From NCBI GenBank assembly GCA_022508865.1, contig JAFLUK010000001.1, forward strand, positions 18,148 through 53,644: a stretch of 35,497 nt of DNA. The letters are read 5' to 3'. How positions within the stretch are numbered: position 1 is the first letter of the stretch; each line of letters starts with the position of its first letter. The DNA is from Oscillospiraceae bacterium (lineage in GTDB: Bacteria > Bacillota > Clostridia > Oscillospirales > Acutalibacteraceae). Below, piece by piece: positions 26,937 through 34,949 of this stretch. The notes beneath the pieces are model-generated. The model had not been told where the DNA came from, did not search any database, and saw only the letters and a list, made by a program, of their open reading frames with translations. The position numbers and the translations under genes were made by a program.

Positions 26937-26954
26937 GCTTTGTAGGTAATAGAC

Positions 26955-27068
26955 TTATCTGTTATTACTATTCTGGTTGCTATTCTGGTTCTGGCTGTTC
27001 TTGCTGTTTTTGCTATTCTGATTTTGGTTCTGGTTGTTATTCTGGTTATTGTTCTGATTGTTGCTCAT
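26955..27068 (-). CDS. 37-residue Asn/Gln-rich microprotein
   Basis: This is absent from the ORF track because it is short. On the minus strand the start ATG follows GGGAGGTGTTATT, a near-ideal ribosome site. The peptide starts MSNNQNNNQNNNQ and ends SNNR: 19 Asn, 8 Gln, 6 Ser, 2 Lys, 1 Arg and Met, with no hydrophobic residue after the Met. It has no signal peptide or membrane segment and should be disordered, like prion-type low-complexity segments. It is divergent from the RsmF-like gene (55 bases between starts) and convergent with the LUD gene. The ribosome site, an intact frame and a downstream hairpin support a real gene. Function unknown; small Asn/Gln-rich proteins occur among spore-associated proteins, but that link is only a guess. 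Confidence 0.7.
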   Translation of the reverse strand: MSNNQNNNQNNNQNQNQNSKNSKNSQNQNSNQNSNNR

Positions 27069-27123
27069 AATAACACCTCCCTTTAATATGATTATTTGCC
27101 TATAAAAAGGAAATATACAAGTA

Positions 27124-28452
27124 ATGGATAAATTTTTTTCAGAAATTAAAAATTTAATACCTGATGATTATGAGGATTTTTTGCACTATTATGAACAAGA
27201 GCCCTATAAGGGGCTAAGAGTAAACACTCTCAAATGCTCGGTAAGTAAGTTGAAAGAATTGCTTGATTTTGACTTGACAGAAACACCCTTTTGCAGTGTG
27301 GGTTTTTACTATCCTAATGAAGAAAAGGGTCTTGGAAAACATCCTTTGCACCATGCAGGAGCCTTTTATATTCAGGAACCCTCGGCAACCTCTGCTGTTA
27401 CAATGCTTGATGTAAGGGAGGGTGACACAGTTCTTGATATGTGTGCCGCCCCCGGTGGAAAAAGTACTCAAATTGCCGCATTGCTCAATGGAAAGGGCCT
27501 TTTGGTTTCCAATGAAATTGTAAAAAGCAGAGCAAATATTCTTCTTTCTAATATAGAAAGAATGGGTGTCAGGAACAGCGTGGTGTTAAGCAATCACCCT
27601 AAATGTATTGCAGACCATCTGAAAGGATTTTTCGACAAAATTTTGGTTGACGCCCCCTGCTCGGGAGAGGGAATGTTCAGAAAGGATAGCGGCGCAAAGT
27701 CAGAGTGGAGCTACCAGCATACCGTTACTTGTGCCGCAAGACAACTTGAAATTCTTAACAGTGCAAAGCACTGCCTGAAAGAGAACGGGATTTTGGTGTA
27801 TTCCACCTGCACCTATAACAAAAGAGAAAACGAGGAAGTTATTCTGAAATTTATTGAGGAAAATCCCGAATTTGTAATAGAGGACAGCGGACAAGCCTTT
27901 GGCAGAAATACCCTTGGTTACGCTAAAAGAATATTTATAAATGACGGCGGAGAGGGTCACTTCTGTTGCAGATTGAGAAAAACTTCGTTTGAAATGGGCT
28001 ATACACAGCCCTATAGGTACAATGAAATTAAAGACAAAAAGCTGAAGGGCATGATAAATGATATTTATGATAGTCTTTTTGTCAATCGTCCCTTTGGTGA
28101 AAATTTTCAGATGATCGGGGACAAGGTGTATATTCTGCCTGATAATATGCCGGATATAAAAGGACTAAATGTCATTAGAAGCGGTATTTTGCTTGGTGAA
28201 ATTAAGAAAAACAGAATTGAGCCCAGCCATAGCGCCTTTATGGCTGCTAATGTTGAGGATTGCAGAAATATTGTTGATTTAAAAGCCTGCAGTGAGGAAA
28301 TAAAAAGATATCTCCATGGAGAAGAAATCCCTGTTGACAGCAGTATTAAGGGTTATACTGCTGTGGCGGTAGAGGGTGTTGTTACAGGCTTTGGCAAGGC
28401 AAGCAACGGAACTTTAAAGAATAAATATCCAAAAGGATTAAGAAATTTATAA
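27124..28452 (+). CDS. RsmF-like 16S rRNA m5C methyltransferase (NOL1/NOP2/Sun family)
   Basis: This encodes 442 residues and transfers methyl groups from SAM to cytosine C5 in rRNA. Motifs: SAM-binding DMCAAPGGKSTQ, the catalytic-loop cysteine in DAPCSGEGMFRK, and the second cysteine in YSTCTYNKRENEE. The N-terminal ferredoxin-like segment (PYKGLRVNTLK) and a C-terminal RNA-binding region of about 150 residues ending in NKYPKGLRNL match RsmF/YebU rather than RsmB. The start lies 11 bases after AAAAAGGAAA. It is followed after 33 bases by rsmA, another 16S methyltransferase, so the two probably form an rRNA-modification operon. The exact target cytosine is not deducible. Confidence 0.9.
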   Translation: MDKFFSEIKNLIPDDYEDFLHYYEQEPYKGLRVNTLKCSVSKLKELLDFDLTETPFCSVGFYYPNEEKGLGKHPLHHAGAFYIQEPSATSAVTMLDVREGDTVLDMCAAPGGKSTQIAALLNGKGLLVSNEIVKSRANILLSNIERMGVRNSVVLSNHPKCIADHLKGFFDKILVDAPCSGEGMFRKDSGAKSEWSYQHTVTCAARQLEILNSAKHCLKENGILVYSTCTYNKRENEEVILKFIEENPEFVIEDSGQAFGRNTLGYAKRIFINDGGEGHFCCRLRKTSFEMGYTQPYRYNEIKDKKLKGMINDIYDSLFVNRPFGENFQMIGDKVYILPDNMPDIKGLNVIRSGILLGEIKKNRIEPSHSAFMAANVEDCRNIVDLKACSEEIKRYLHGEEIPVDSSIKGYTAVAVEGVVTGFGKASNGTLKNKYPKGLRNL

Positions 28453-28485
28453 TACTTATGTAAGTTATAAAAAAAGGAACAAATT

Positions 28486-29358
28486 ATGGAAGGTCTTTCA
28501 AACATAGGAACAATTAAAGAAATTCTGAATTCATATGGCTTTAAATTCAGCAAAAGTATGGGTCAGAACTTTCTTATCAATCCCTCTGTGTGCCCCAGAA
28601 TGGCAGAGATGTGCGGTGCAGGCAAGGGGGTTGGTGTTCTGGAGGTAGGTCCCGGCATAGGGGTGCTTACAAATGAACTATGCAAGTTGGCTGACAAAGT
28701 TGTATCTGTTGAGTTGGACAAAAGGCTGATTCCTGTTTTGGGAGAAACGTTGGCGGAGTACAACAACTTTAAGCTGATAAACGGCGACATTATGGAAATA
28801 GATTTGCAAAAGCTGATACAAGAGGAATTTGCAAATCTTGATGTGGTGGTGTGTGCAAATCTTCCGTACTACATAACCTCGCCTGTAATTATGAAATTTC
28901 TTGAAGAAAAACTACCTATAAAATCCTTAACTGTTATGGTACAAAAGGAGGCGGCAGACAGATTGACAGCTCCTGTTGGCTCAAGAGAAAGCGGTGCGGT
29001 TACAGTATCAGTTGCCTATTACAGTAAACCGGAGTTTTTATTTAATGTTTCACGAGGGTCTTTTATGCCAAGCCCCAATGTAGACAGTGCAGTTATCAGG
29101 CTGAATATTGACGAAAAGCCAAATGTTTTGGTAAAAAAGGAAAATGACCTTAAAAGGATTATAAGAGCAGGCTTTTCCCAGAGAAGAAAAACACTTTCAA
29201 ATTGCCTTTCTTCGTCCCTTGGAATGGATAAAGCGACTGTTAACAGCCTTATAGAAAGAGCAGGGCTAACATCTGCTGTACGTGCAGAGAAGTTGAGTTT
29301 AGAGGATTTTGGCAGACTGGCAGACTGCCTGACGGAGTATGAGAGTAATGAAAAATAA
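28486..29358 (+). CDS. rsmA: 16S rRNA adenine dimethyltransferase RsmA (KsgA)
   Basis: RsmA dimethylates two adjacent adenines near the 3' end of 16S rRNA, a late step of 30S maturation. It has 290 residues. Motifs: FSKSMGQNFLINP at the N-terminus, SAM-binding VLEVGPGIGVLT, acidic VVSVELD, INGDIMEID, and the catalytic NLPYYITSP. The C-terminal helical domain carries AGFSQRRKTLSNCL. AAAAAAGGAAC precedes the ATG. Its last 11 bases overlap the start of the following small membrane-protein gene. Confidence 0.96.
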   Translation: MEGLSNIGTIKEILNSYGFKFSKSMGQNFLINPSVCPRMAEMCGAGKGVGVLEVGPGIGVLTNELCKLADKVVSVELDKRLIPVLGETLAEYNNFKLINGDIMEIDLQKLIQEEFANLDVVVCANLPYYITSPVIMKFLEEKLPIKSLTVMVQKEAADRLTAPVGSRESGAVTVSVAYYSKPEFLFNVSRGSFMPSPNVDSAVIRLNIDEKPNVLVKKENDLKRIIRAGFSQRRKTLSNCLSSSLGMDKATVNSLIERAGLTSAVRAEKLSLEDFGRLADCLTEYESNEK

Positions 29359-29626
29359 GCTGAAAAAACTATTACTGATTCACTTTACAAAAAAAGAAAA
29401 AACAACAAAGTGGAATTGGATTTTAAGAATAGGGGTAATTCTATTTTTAACAGGAGCACTTCTTACTGTATCTGCAATTGTTTTAACAATACTTGCAAAC
29501 AATGAGGAGCTTAAATTTTTTGGAATGGAAATGAACGATGCCTCAACATATATGGGAATGGCATCCTGCCTTTTTGCTACTACAGGAATGTTCTTTATCT
29601 TTTGCGGTAAAAAAGAAAACATATAG
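29348..29626 (+). CDS. Small two-TM membrane protein of unknown function
   Basis: This encodes 92 residues from ATG 29348, with GGAG ten bases upstream; the ATG at 29339 is too close to that site. A basic N-terminus (KNKLKKLLLIHFTKKEKTTK) is followed by a first hydrophobic helix (about 27-49), a polar loop containing NDASTYMG, and a second helix (about 67-86) ending CGKKENI. I recognise no family. The 11-base overlap with rsmA implies translational coupling. It is the last gene before a strong bidirectional terminator. Confidence 0.65.
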   Translation: MKNKLKKLLLIHFTKKEKTTKWNWILRIGVILFLTGALLTVSAIVLTILANNEELKFFGMEMNDASTYMGMASCLFATTGMFFIFCGKKENI

Positions 29627-29650
29627 TTAAGTTCTGAAAATAATATAACA

Positions 29651-29694
29651 AAAACCGACTATCCTAATGAATTAAAGGATAGTCGGTTTTTCTC
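29651..29694. terminator. Bidirectional terminator between convergent transcripts
   Basis: AAAACCGACTATCCT and AGGATAGTCGGTTTT form a perfect 15-base-pair stem with A-run and T-run flanks, so it works in both directions. It separates the rsmA transcript (plus) from the YfhO gene (minus). Confidence 0.95.
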
Positions 29695-29762
29695 TTATGT
29701 AAAACACTAAAGGTTAGCTGTTTTCAGGTGACAGCCGTGTTCTTCATATATTCAATTTTTCC

Positions 29763-32700
29763 TTAATAGGCTTTGAATTTTTTCTTTTTCTTCTTAATAA
29801 TTCGGGAAATATCGTTGTCGAAGATATATAGATTTACAATTCGCAGAATAATGCCTAAGCCAAGGCAGAAAATGCAAATACTCAATGAAATTCCCGTGGG
29901 CAGAAGTGTTACTGTTGGTTCGGGAGGGGTTCCTCCGCTGGAAAGAATACTCTCACGGGTCTTTAATTCTGATAAATACTGGTCCAAATTGTCTATCAGA
30001 TTAATAGCCACAGTAAGAACAGATACCAGTATACCACAGCTTGCTCCAAGCTCCAAAGCCATATGATTAAAGGCGCTTGTAACTTTTAAATCCTCTGTCT
30101 TTGCAAGCTGCTTTTTCTTAATGCTGTATTTGTATACCACATATACAAAATAGAAAGGAACAATAAGTGACAGTACAATATCTGTTGTATAAGATGTGTT
30201 TTCCTGTGTAAGAATTTTTATCTTCTTAATAAGACCTGCAAACCACACAGCAAAGTAGAATGGTAACAGCACTATAGACAACAGTATCTTTGCTGTAAGA
30301 GAAAGTTCTTTTTCTTTGTTATTCTCTGCTGTTGCTTCAGGTAATACAATGGTGTTCTCGTCCTCTAATTCATCATCAAATCTGTCGGGATTTGCGTCAG
30401 GGTGAGTTTTGTATTTAAACAGGAATGTTTTGCTAAGGTGTGTCCTGTACAGGAAAGCTGCGGCAATCAGCATAAATATTCCAAGTATACTTGCCACTGT
30501 GCCGACGATAAAGCCTGACGGAATATAGGACATTTCCACCGTATGAGTACCGGCAGTAATATCAAAGGCAAGCATTGCGCCGCCAACCTTCTTTGTTTCC
30601 ACCTTTTCGCCGTCAACCTTAACAGTCCAGCCGTCCTCGTATACCACTGAAGTATAGAAAAGTCCGTCTCTGTTGCAGTCAATAGTGCCCTCAATGGCTG
30701 TGTCGGTAACCTTTGTTGCGGTCATAGAGTTTGCTGCAAGCTTTTCGTAACCGGTTTTAAATACATCATCATTCAGCTTTGCAACATAGCAGATAAAGTT
30801 GGTGGCTATGTTAATAGGAATATTTTCCAGACTTACGGTGAGTTTTTGACCGCTCTCGTATCTGCCGGCATTGATGATATACGGTCTGCCAATATCGCCG
30901 TCGTTCTTTACAGATATGCCGTCTCTTTTAATGTTCACAGCCTTTGTATCCAAACCGCCACTGTAATAGAGAGGATATACAAAGTAGTTGCCTGCTTCAT
31001 TAATTTCATAATTAAATTCAATTGTCTTTAACTCTGTAGCACCTGTGGTGTTGATGTTAAAGTCATAGCCGTGGTCAGAGTCAGGGAACAGCTTGTTAAT
31101 TGTTACAGGATTTGCACCTGCATATGAGGCAACTGTTTCCATAGGCTCTATAATTTTGTAAACATCCTCTGTAACGCCTGTTGCTTTAGCAAAAAACTCA
31201 TTCTGCTTGTCAAAGGTGTTCAGATTGCTGAAATCATCGGGGTCTCTGTCTTCAAGTGTATAGTTGAGAAGTCCCTTATCAGTTACAAAGCCCATTGGCA
31301 GATAGTAATTGTTCTTTAGCAGTACCTCGGAGCCATTCTGATAAACAGGGCTGACATATTCTGTGGCAGAGTAAATACCATCTCGTGAAATAAGGTACTT
31401 AAGATTAAGGAACAGATTTGTAATAGGAGAGCTTTCTCTGTAGGTGTATCTGTTACCGCTTTGCCAACCCTGACAGCCAAATTCCTCAAGGAATTTTGTT
31501 ACAGAAACATTACTCATTGATGAGAACTGGGAAATACCTCTGTAGCCGTTAAGGCTTGCATCGTTAAGGGTTTGTGTTTTTGTCATTTCTGCACGCCACA
31601 TATCGGTGGTGTTTGTTTCCATATTGTTCATTGCCCTTATCAGATCGGCAGTTACTTCCTTGCCCTCCGGATAAGTAGATGTAGAAGTGGAGCCCACAGC
31701 CTTAATACCAAGTCCGGCTGTAATGAACATTTCTGCAGATACAAGTAAGAAAATCAAAAGGTCAAGTACAACCTTTGGGTAAATTTTAAAGATATAAAGT
31801 CCTGTTACTACAGTAAGAATACAGATTAACAGGAACGAACCCCATAGCGGAGTTCCTGCCTGAAACAGTGAAGAAACCACAATAAGCAGAGAAGCCCCGA
31901 AAAAGCCCAGCAGAATGTTCCATATTTTTGCTTTTTCTATCAGAGTATATGCTCTGTATGCCATTACAAGGAGAACAAAGCTGAACAGAAAAGCAAATCT
32001 GTGGGGAATCATATTTGTTGCGTGGAAACCGTGCCAGATGTAGTCAAGCATATTTACATTGAAGCTGACTACAAGAAAAGCCAACATAGAAACAGAGAAG
32101 GCCTTTGCTCTCCAGCTTATTTTTCTTGTGGTAAGAAAGATAATACCAAAGAACAAAGCAGCCATACCACAGGCAATGTTGGGCAGGTTTTCTTTTGTAG
32201 AAGGTGGAATAAAGTCAAGTGTCTGTGACATAACCTCTGACCAGTGGTAATATACATTCCAATAATCAGGGAAATGATTGTTTGTACTGTAAGTAAGATT
32301 CAGCCCATTATATGCAGGCAGTGACAAAAAGGCTGTTATCATTAGCGCAATGGCAGTGAAGAGTCCTGTTCTCAGGAGCCTTGCAACAAAATCTCTCCAT
32401 CCGTTCCAATACATTATACTGTAGCCTATGAAGCAAAGCAATGTGAAGATACAGATAAAGAAGCCTACATAGTAGTTGGCAATAATGGAAAGTGCAAGGG
32501 CAATAGTGTAAAGACAGAACTTACCCTCTCTCCACAGATATACCATACCCAGCGCCATAAGGGGCAGCATAGCAACGGTATTCAGCCAAATTACATTCCA
32601 ATAGTAACCCATAAAGAATGCACAGCAGCCGTATCCCATTGAGAAAAATACCAGCGGTAAGCCGTTTTTGTGGAATGTCTTTTTCAGGAATATAGCCATA

Positions 32701-33119
32701 AAGCCTGATGCACAGCCTATCTCAACACAGACAGAAAGCATCAGAAATTCCACAAGGAAACTACTTGGCACAAACGCCGTCAGGAAATTGATGGGACTTG
32801 CCACATAGTATGAAATCAGCGCAAGATAGTTGCCGCCCATACCGTTAGTCCAGGAGTGGAGCATACTTTGACCATCAATTATTTTATCCTGAAAATCCAC
32901 AAGGAATGGATAATATTGATGCCAAAGGTCAATAACAAGAATTTGCAGATCTCCAAAGGGAGCGAACTTTTTTACTGCAAAGTTTATCAGCATTATCAGA
33001 AAAGGCAGGATAAACGCCAGTAAAACAAAGGCGTTGTTTGAAAAAAATCTTCCCAAGCCTTTTTTAGCCTGACTACACATTCTTGAAGTGTTAATCAATT
33101 GTTTTGTTTTTTTAGACAT
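29763..33119 (-). CDS. yfhO: YfhO-family polytopic membrane glycosyltransferase with C-terminal extension
   Basis: This encodes 1118 residues. YfhO proteins have a GT-C-type fold; in Bacillus and Listeria they take a sugar from a lipid carrier and add it to lipoteichoic acid outside the membrane. Here an N-terminal helix precedes FGDLQILVIDLWHQYYPF, with the acidic residue expected of the active site, then SWTNGMGGNYLALISYYVASPIN, a family signature. About 12 membrane helices are followed by a long extracytoplasmic region and a last helix near 875-895. Beyond the usual end lies an extra segment of about 220 residues: an acidic linker (DRFDDELEDENT) and about four more membrane helices, distantly like DUF4234. 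GGAGG precedes the ATG. It is divergent from its probable partners, the GT2 and GtrA genes. Confidence 0.88.
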   Translation of the reverse strand: MSKKTKQLINTSRMCSQAKKGLGRFFSNNAFVLLAFILPFLIMLINFAVKKFAPFGDLQILVIDLWHQYYPFLVDFQDKIIDGQSMLHSWTNGMGGNYLALISYYVASPINFLTAFVPSSFLVEFLMLSVCVEIGCASGFMAIFLKKTFHKNGLPLVFFSMGYGCCAFFMGYYWNVIWLNTVAMLPLMALGMVYLWREGKFCLYTIALALSIIANYYVGFFICIFTLLCFIGYSIMYWNGWRDFVARLLRTGLFTAIALMITAFLSLPAYNGLNLTYSTNNHFPDYWNVYYHWSEVMSQTLDFIPPSTKENLPNIACGMAALFFGIIFLTTRKISWRAKAFSVSMLAFLVVSFNVNMLDYIWHGFHATNMIPHRFAFLFSFVLLVMAYRAYTLIEKAKIWNILLGFFGASLLIVVSSLFQAGTPLWGSFLLICILTVVTGLYIFKIYPKVVLDLLIFLLVSAEMFITAGLGIKAVGSTSTSTYPEGKEVTADLIRAMNNMETNTTDMWRAEMTKTQTLNDASLNGYRGISQFSSMSNVSVTKFLEEFGCQGWQSGNRYTYRESSPITNLFLNLKYLISRDGIYSATEYVSPVYQNGSEVLLKNNYYLPMGFVTDKGLLNYTLEDRDPDDFSNLNTFDKQNEFFAKATGVTEDVYKIIEPMETVASYAGANPVTINKLFPDSDHGYDFNINTTGATELKTIEFNYEINEAGNYFVYPLYYSGGLDTKAVNIKRDGISVKNDGDIGRPYIINAGRYESGQKLTVSLENIPINIATNFICYVAKLNDDVFKTGYEKLAANSMTATKVTDTAIEGTIDCNRDGLFYTSVVYEDGWTVKVDGEKVETKKVGGAMLAFDITAGTHTVEMSYIPSGFIVGTVASILGIFMLIAAAFLYRTHLSKTFLFKYKTHPDANPDRFDDELEDENTIVLPEATAENNKEKELSLTAKILLSIVLLPFYFAVWFAGLIKKIKILTQENTSYTTDIVLSLIVPFYFVYVVYKYSIKKKQLAKTEDLKVTSAFNHMALELGASCGILVSVLTVAINLIDNLDQYLSELKTRESILSSGGTPPEPTVTLLPTGISLSICIFCLGLGIILRIVNLYIFDNDISRIIKKKKKKFKAY

Positions 33120-33175
33120 AATTTGTCCTCCATATGTAAATGAAGTATATTAACTAGGAAAACCTATACTCTACT

Positions 33176-33204
33176 ATTCTACCATTTTTCACACAGAAGG
33201 TAAA
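33176..33204 (-). promoter_or_regulatory. Promoter for yfhO
   Basis: On the minus strand TTTACC and TAGAAT are separated by 17 bases, and TG before the -10 gives an extended -10 (TGGTAGAAT). The -10 is 57 bases before the start codon. Confidence 0.65.
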
Positions 33205-33240
33205 TATGTTTTTTTAAATTTTTTATGAATAATAAAATAA

Positions 33241-33269
33241 TAGACTTTTATGTTATTTGTTGTTATAAT
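33241..33269 (+). promoter_or_regulatory. Promoter for the GT2-gtrA pair
   Basis: A perfect TATAAT with extended TG (TGTTATAAT) lies 17 bases after TAGACT, a 4-of-6 match to the -35. With the yfhO promoter it makes the 182-base gap a divergent control region. Confidence 0.75.
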
Positions 33270-33301
33270 AAAGGTGATTGGTAATGATAGGAGGCAAAGA
33301 T

Positions 33302-34261
33302 ATGCCATTGATTGATATAGTAGTGCCCTGCTATAACGAAGAAGCAGGGTTGAGAAATTTTGTTGAGGTAACAAATTCGGTTATAGATACACTGCCTCAA
33401 TATGATTTTAGATATATTCTGGTAAACGACGGAAGTAAAGATAAGACATATCTTGTTATGAAGGAGCTTGCCAATAAGTATGACAATGTAAAGTACATTT
33501 CTTTTTCCCGTAATTTTGGCAAGGAGGCGGCAATGTTTGCCGGTTTTCAGCATACAACAGGAGATTATGTAATTGTAATGGACGCAGATTTGCAGCATCC
33601 TCCCCAGATGTTCCCACAAATGATTGATGAGGTTGCAAACAAGGGATACGACTGCTGTGCGCTGCAAAGAACAGCAAGAGAGGGCGAAAGCAAGTTCAGA
33701 GGAGTTTTTTCAAAGCTGTTCTTCCGCTTGCAGAATGCAATGTCAGATGTAAAAATGCCTTATGGCGCAGTTGATTACAGAATCATGACAAGACAAATGG
33801 TGGATTCTATCATTGAGCTTTCTGAAGTTCAGCGTTTCAGCAAGGGCCTTTTCAGTTGGGTAGGCTTTAATACCAAGTGGCTGCCTTTTCAGACTGTTGA
33901 CAGAGAACTGGGAACCACCACATGGAGCTTTTGGAAACTCTTTAAATATGCCCTTGACGGTATTACCAGTTTTTCAATAGCACCTTTGAGATTTATCAGT
34001 GTAATGGGTATTGTAATCTTCTTTATTGCCTTTATTTACATTATAATCACACTGATACAGACAATAATTTTCGGTATCGATGTTCCCGGATATGCCACAA
34101 CCCTTATGGTAACTCTTTTTATGGGCGGTATTATGGAATTTTCCATTGGTATTTTGGGGGAATATTTAGGCAGAGTTTTCATAGAGTCGAAAGACAGACC
34201 TATTTACATCATTCACCATACAAATTTTGATGAGGATAAATCTGAAGAGGACAAGCAATGA
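33302..34261 (+). CDS. Polyprenyl-phosphate glycosyltransferase, GT2 (CsbB/GtrB-like)
   Basis: This encodes 319 residues from ATG 33302, with GGAGG seven bases upstream; the earlier starts in the ORF track have no site. Such enzymes move a sugar from a nucleotide donor to undecaprenyl phosphate on the cytoplasmic face. The GT2 domain shows IDIVVPCYNEE, LVNDGSKDKT, the metal-binding MDADLQHPP, and the acceptor-side QRFSKGLFSWVGF. Two C-terminal membrane helices follow (about 230-255 and 265-290). In Bacillus, CsbB makes lipid-linked GlcNAc for YfhO; the sugar here is not deducible. The stop overlaps the gtrA start (ATGA). Confidence 0.92.
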   Translation: MPLIDIVVPCYNEEAGLRNFVEVTNSVIDTLPQYDFRYILVNDGSKDKTYLVMKELANKYDNVKYISFSRNFGKEAAMFAGFQHTTGDYVIVMDADLQHPPQMFPQMIDEVANKGYDCCALQRTAREGESKFRGVFSKLFFRLQNAMSDVKMPYGAVDYRIMTRQMVDSIIELSEVQRFSKGLFSWVGFNTKWLPFQTVDRELGTTTWSFWKLFKYALDGITSFSIAPLRFISVMGIVIFFIAFIYIIITLIQTIIFGIDVPGYATTLMVTLFMGGIMEFSIGILGEYLGRVFIESKDRPIYIIHHTNFDEDKSEEDKQ

Positions 34262-34701
34262 TAGGTTTCTTCAAAAAATTTATTGATATTAAGCTGTTAA
34301 AATTCATTCTTGTAGGTATTATAAACACTGTTGTGGGTATGGGAATACAGTTTTTGTTGTATAACCTTTGGTGGCATACCTATAGCTGGGGAGATGTGGT
34401 TTCCTCGGTTGTCAGCTATATAATAGGCAGTGTGGTTAGCTACTTTTTGAATAAGTACTTTACCTTTAAAAACAAGGAAAAAGGCTGGAGGCCTGTGTTC
34501 CGCTTTGCGCTTAATATTGCAGTGTGCTGGACCCTTGCCTATGTAGTGGCAAAGTGGGGCGCAACATTGATACTTGCAGAGACTTCCCTTTCTCAGCAGT
34601 GGCAGGGTAACATTGTGCTGATGGTTGTCAGTGTGCTGTTTGTAGCCTTTAACTACTTTGGTCAAAGATTTTTTGCCTTTAAGGAAAAGGAAGAAAAGTG
34701 A
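34258..34701 (+). CDS. GtrA-family polyprenyl-phosphate-sugar flippase
   Basis: This encodes 147 residues. GtrA-like proteins are small four-helix membrane proteins thought to flip undecaprenyl-phosphate-linked sugars outward. The family pattern is visible: LLKFILVGIINTVVGMGIQF in helix 1, YIIGSVVSYFLNKYFTFKNK in helix 2 and the loop after it, and a last helix ending FNYFGQRFFAFKEK. It overlaps the GT2 gene by four bases, so the enzyme and flippase are made together. With YfhO it completes the synthesis-flip-transfer chain. A terminator follows 31 bases later. Confidence 0.92.
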   Translation: MIGFFKKFIDIKLLKFILVGIINTVVGMGIQFLLYNLWWHTYSWGDVVSSVVSYIIGSVVSYFLNKYFTFKNKEKGWRPVFRFALNIAVCWTLAYVVAKWGATLILAETSLSQQWQGNIVLMVVSVLFVAFNYFGQRFFAFKEKEEK

Positions 34702-34732
34702 TAAAATATACCCTAAAGTGGGTTGAAGTACC

Positions 34733-34764
34733 AAAAACCATCGGTTTACCGGTGGTTTTTATTT
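34733..34764 (+). terminator. Terminator after gtrA
   Basis: AAAAACCATCGG and CCGGTGGTTTTT pair over 12 positions (one T-G) around TTTA and lead into a T-rich stretch. Confidence 0.9.
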
Positions 34765-34814
34765 GTTTGTTTTAAAATTGTTAATAATTTGTTATAAAAA
34801 ACTTACAAAATATA

Positions 34815-34843
34815 TTGAAAAAATCACAGTTTTTTGGTATAGT
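34815..34843 (+). promoter_or_regulatory. Strong promoter for the starch-binding protein gene
   Basis: TTGAAA and TATAGT are exactly 17 bases apart with an extended TG (TGGTATAGT). It implies a leader of about 100 nucleotides before the start codon. Confidence 0.82.
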
Positions 34844-34866
34844 GTAGGTACTGGAAGTTTATTTAG

Positions 34867-34916
34867 CAAATGCATTCTAAAGGCATTTGACAAGTGATTT
34901 TCCTTTGTGTTTACGC
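34867..34916 (+). other. Structured 5' leader with two hairpins
   Basis: Hairpin 1 pairs CAAATGC with GCATTTG (34867-34889) around nine bases. Hairpin 2 pairs TTTGTG with CACAAG around TTTACG, just upstream of the ribosome site GAAGGAGGAT. It matches no riboswitch I recognise; it may be a stability or translation-control element. Confidence 0.45.
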
Positions 34917-34949
34917 ACAAGTCAAAACAATTAAAGAAGGAGGATAAAT

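Noticed and set aside
27069-27123. Sporulation sigma factor promoter for the Asn/Gln-rich gene
   Set aside because: CATATTA fits a forespore-type -10, but the only GTATA upstream is about 22 bases away, too far for a normal spacer.
34867-34930. Possible cyclic-di-GMP or other riboswitch in the last leader
   Set aside because: The hairpins lack the conserved core sequences of the riboswitch classes I know. Kept only as a structured leader.
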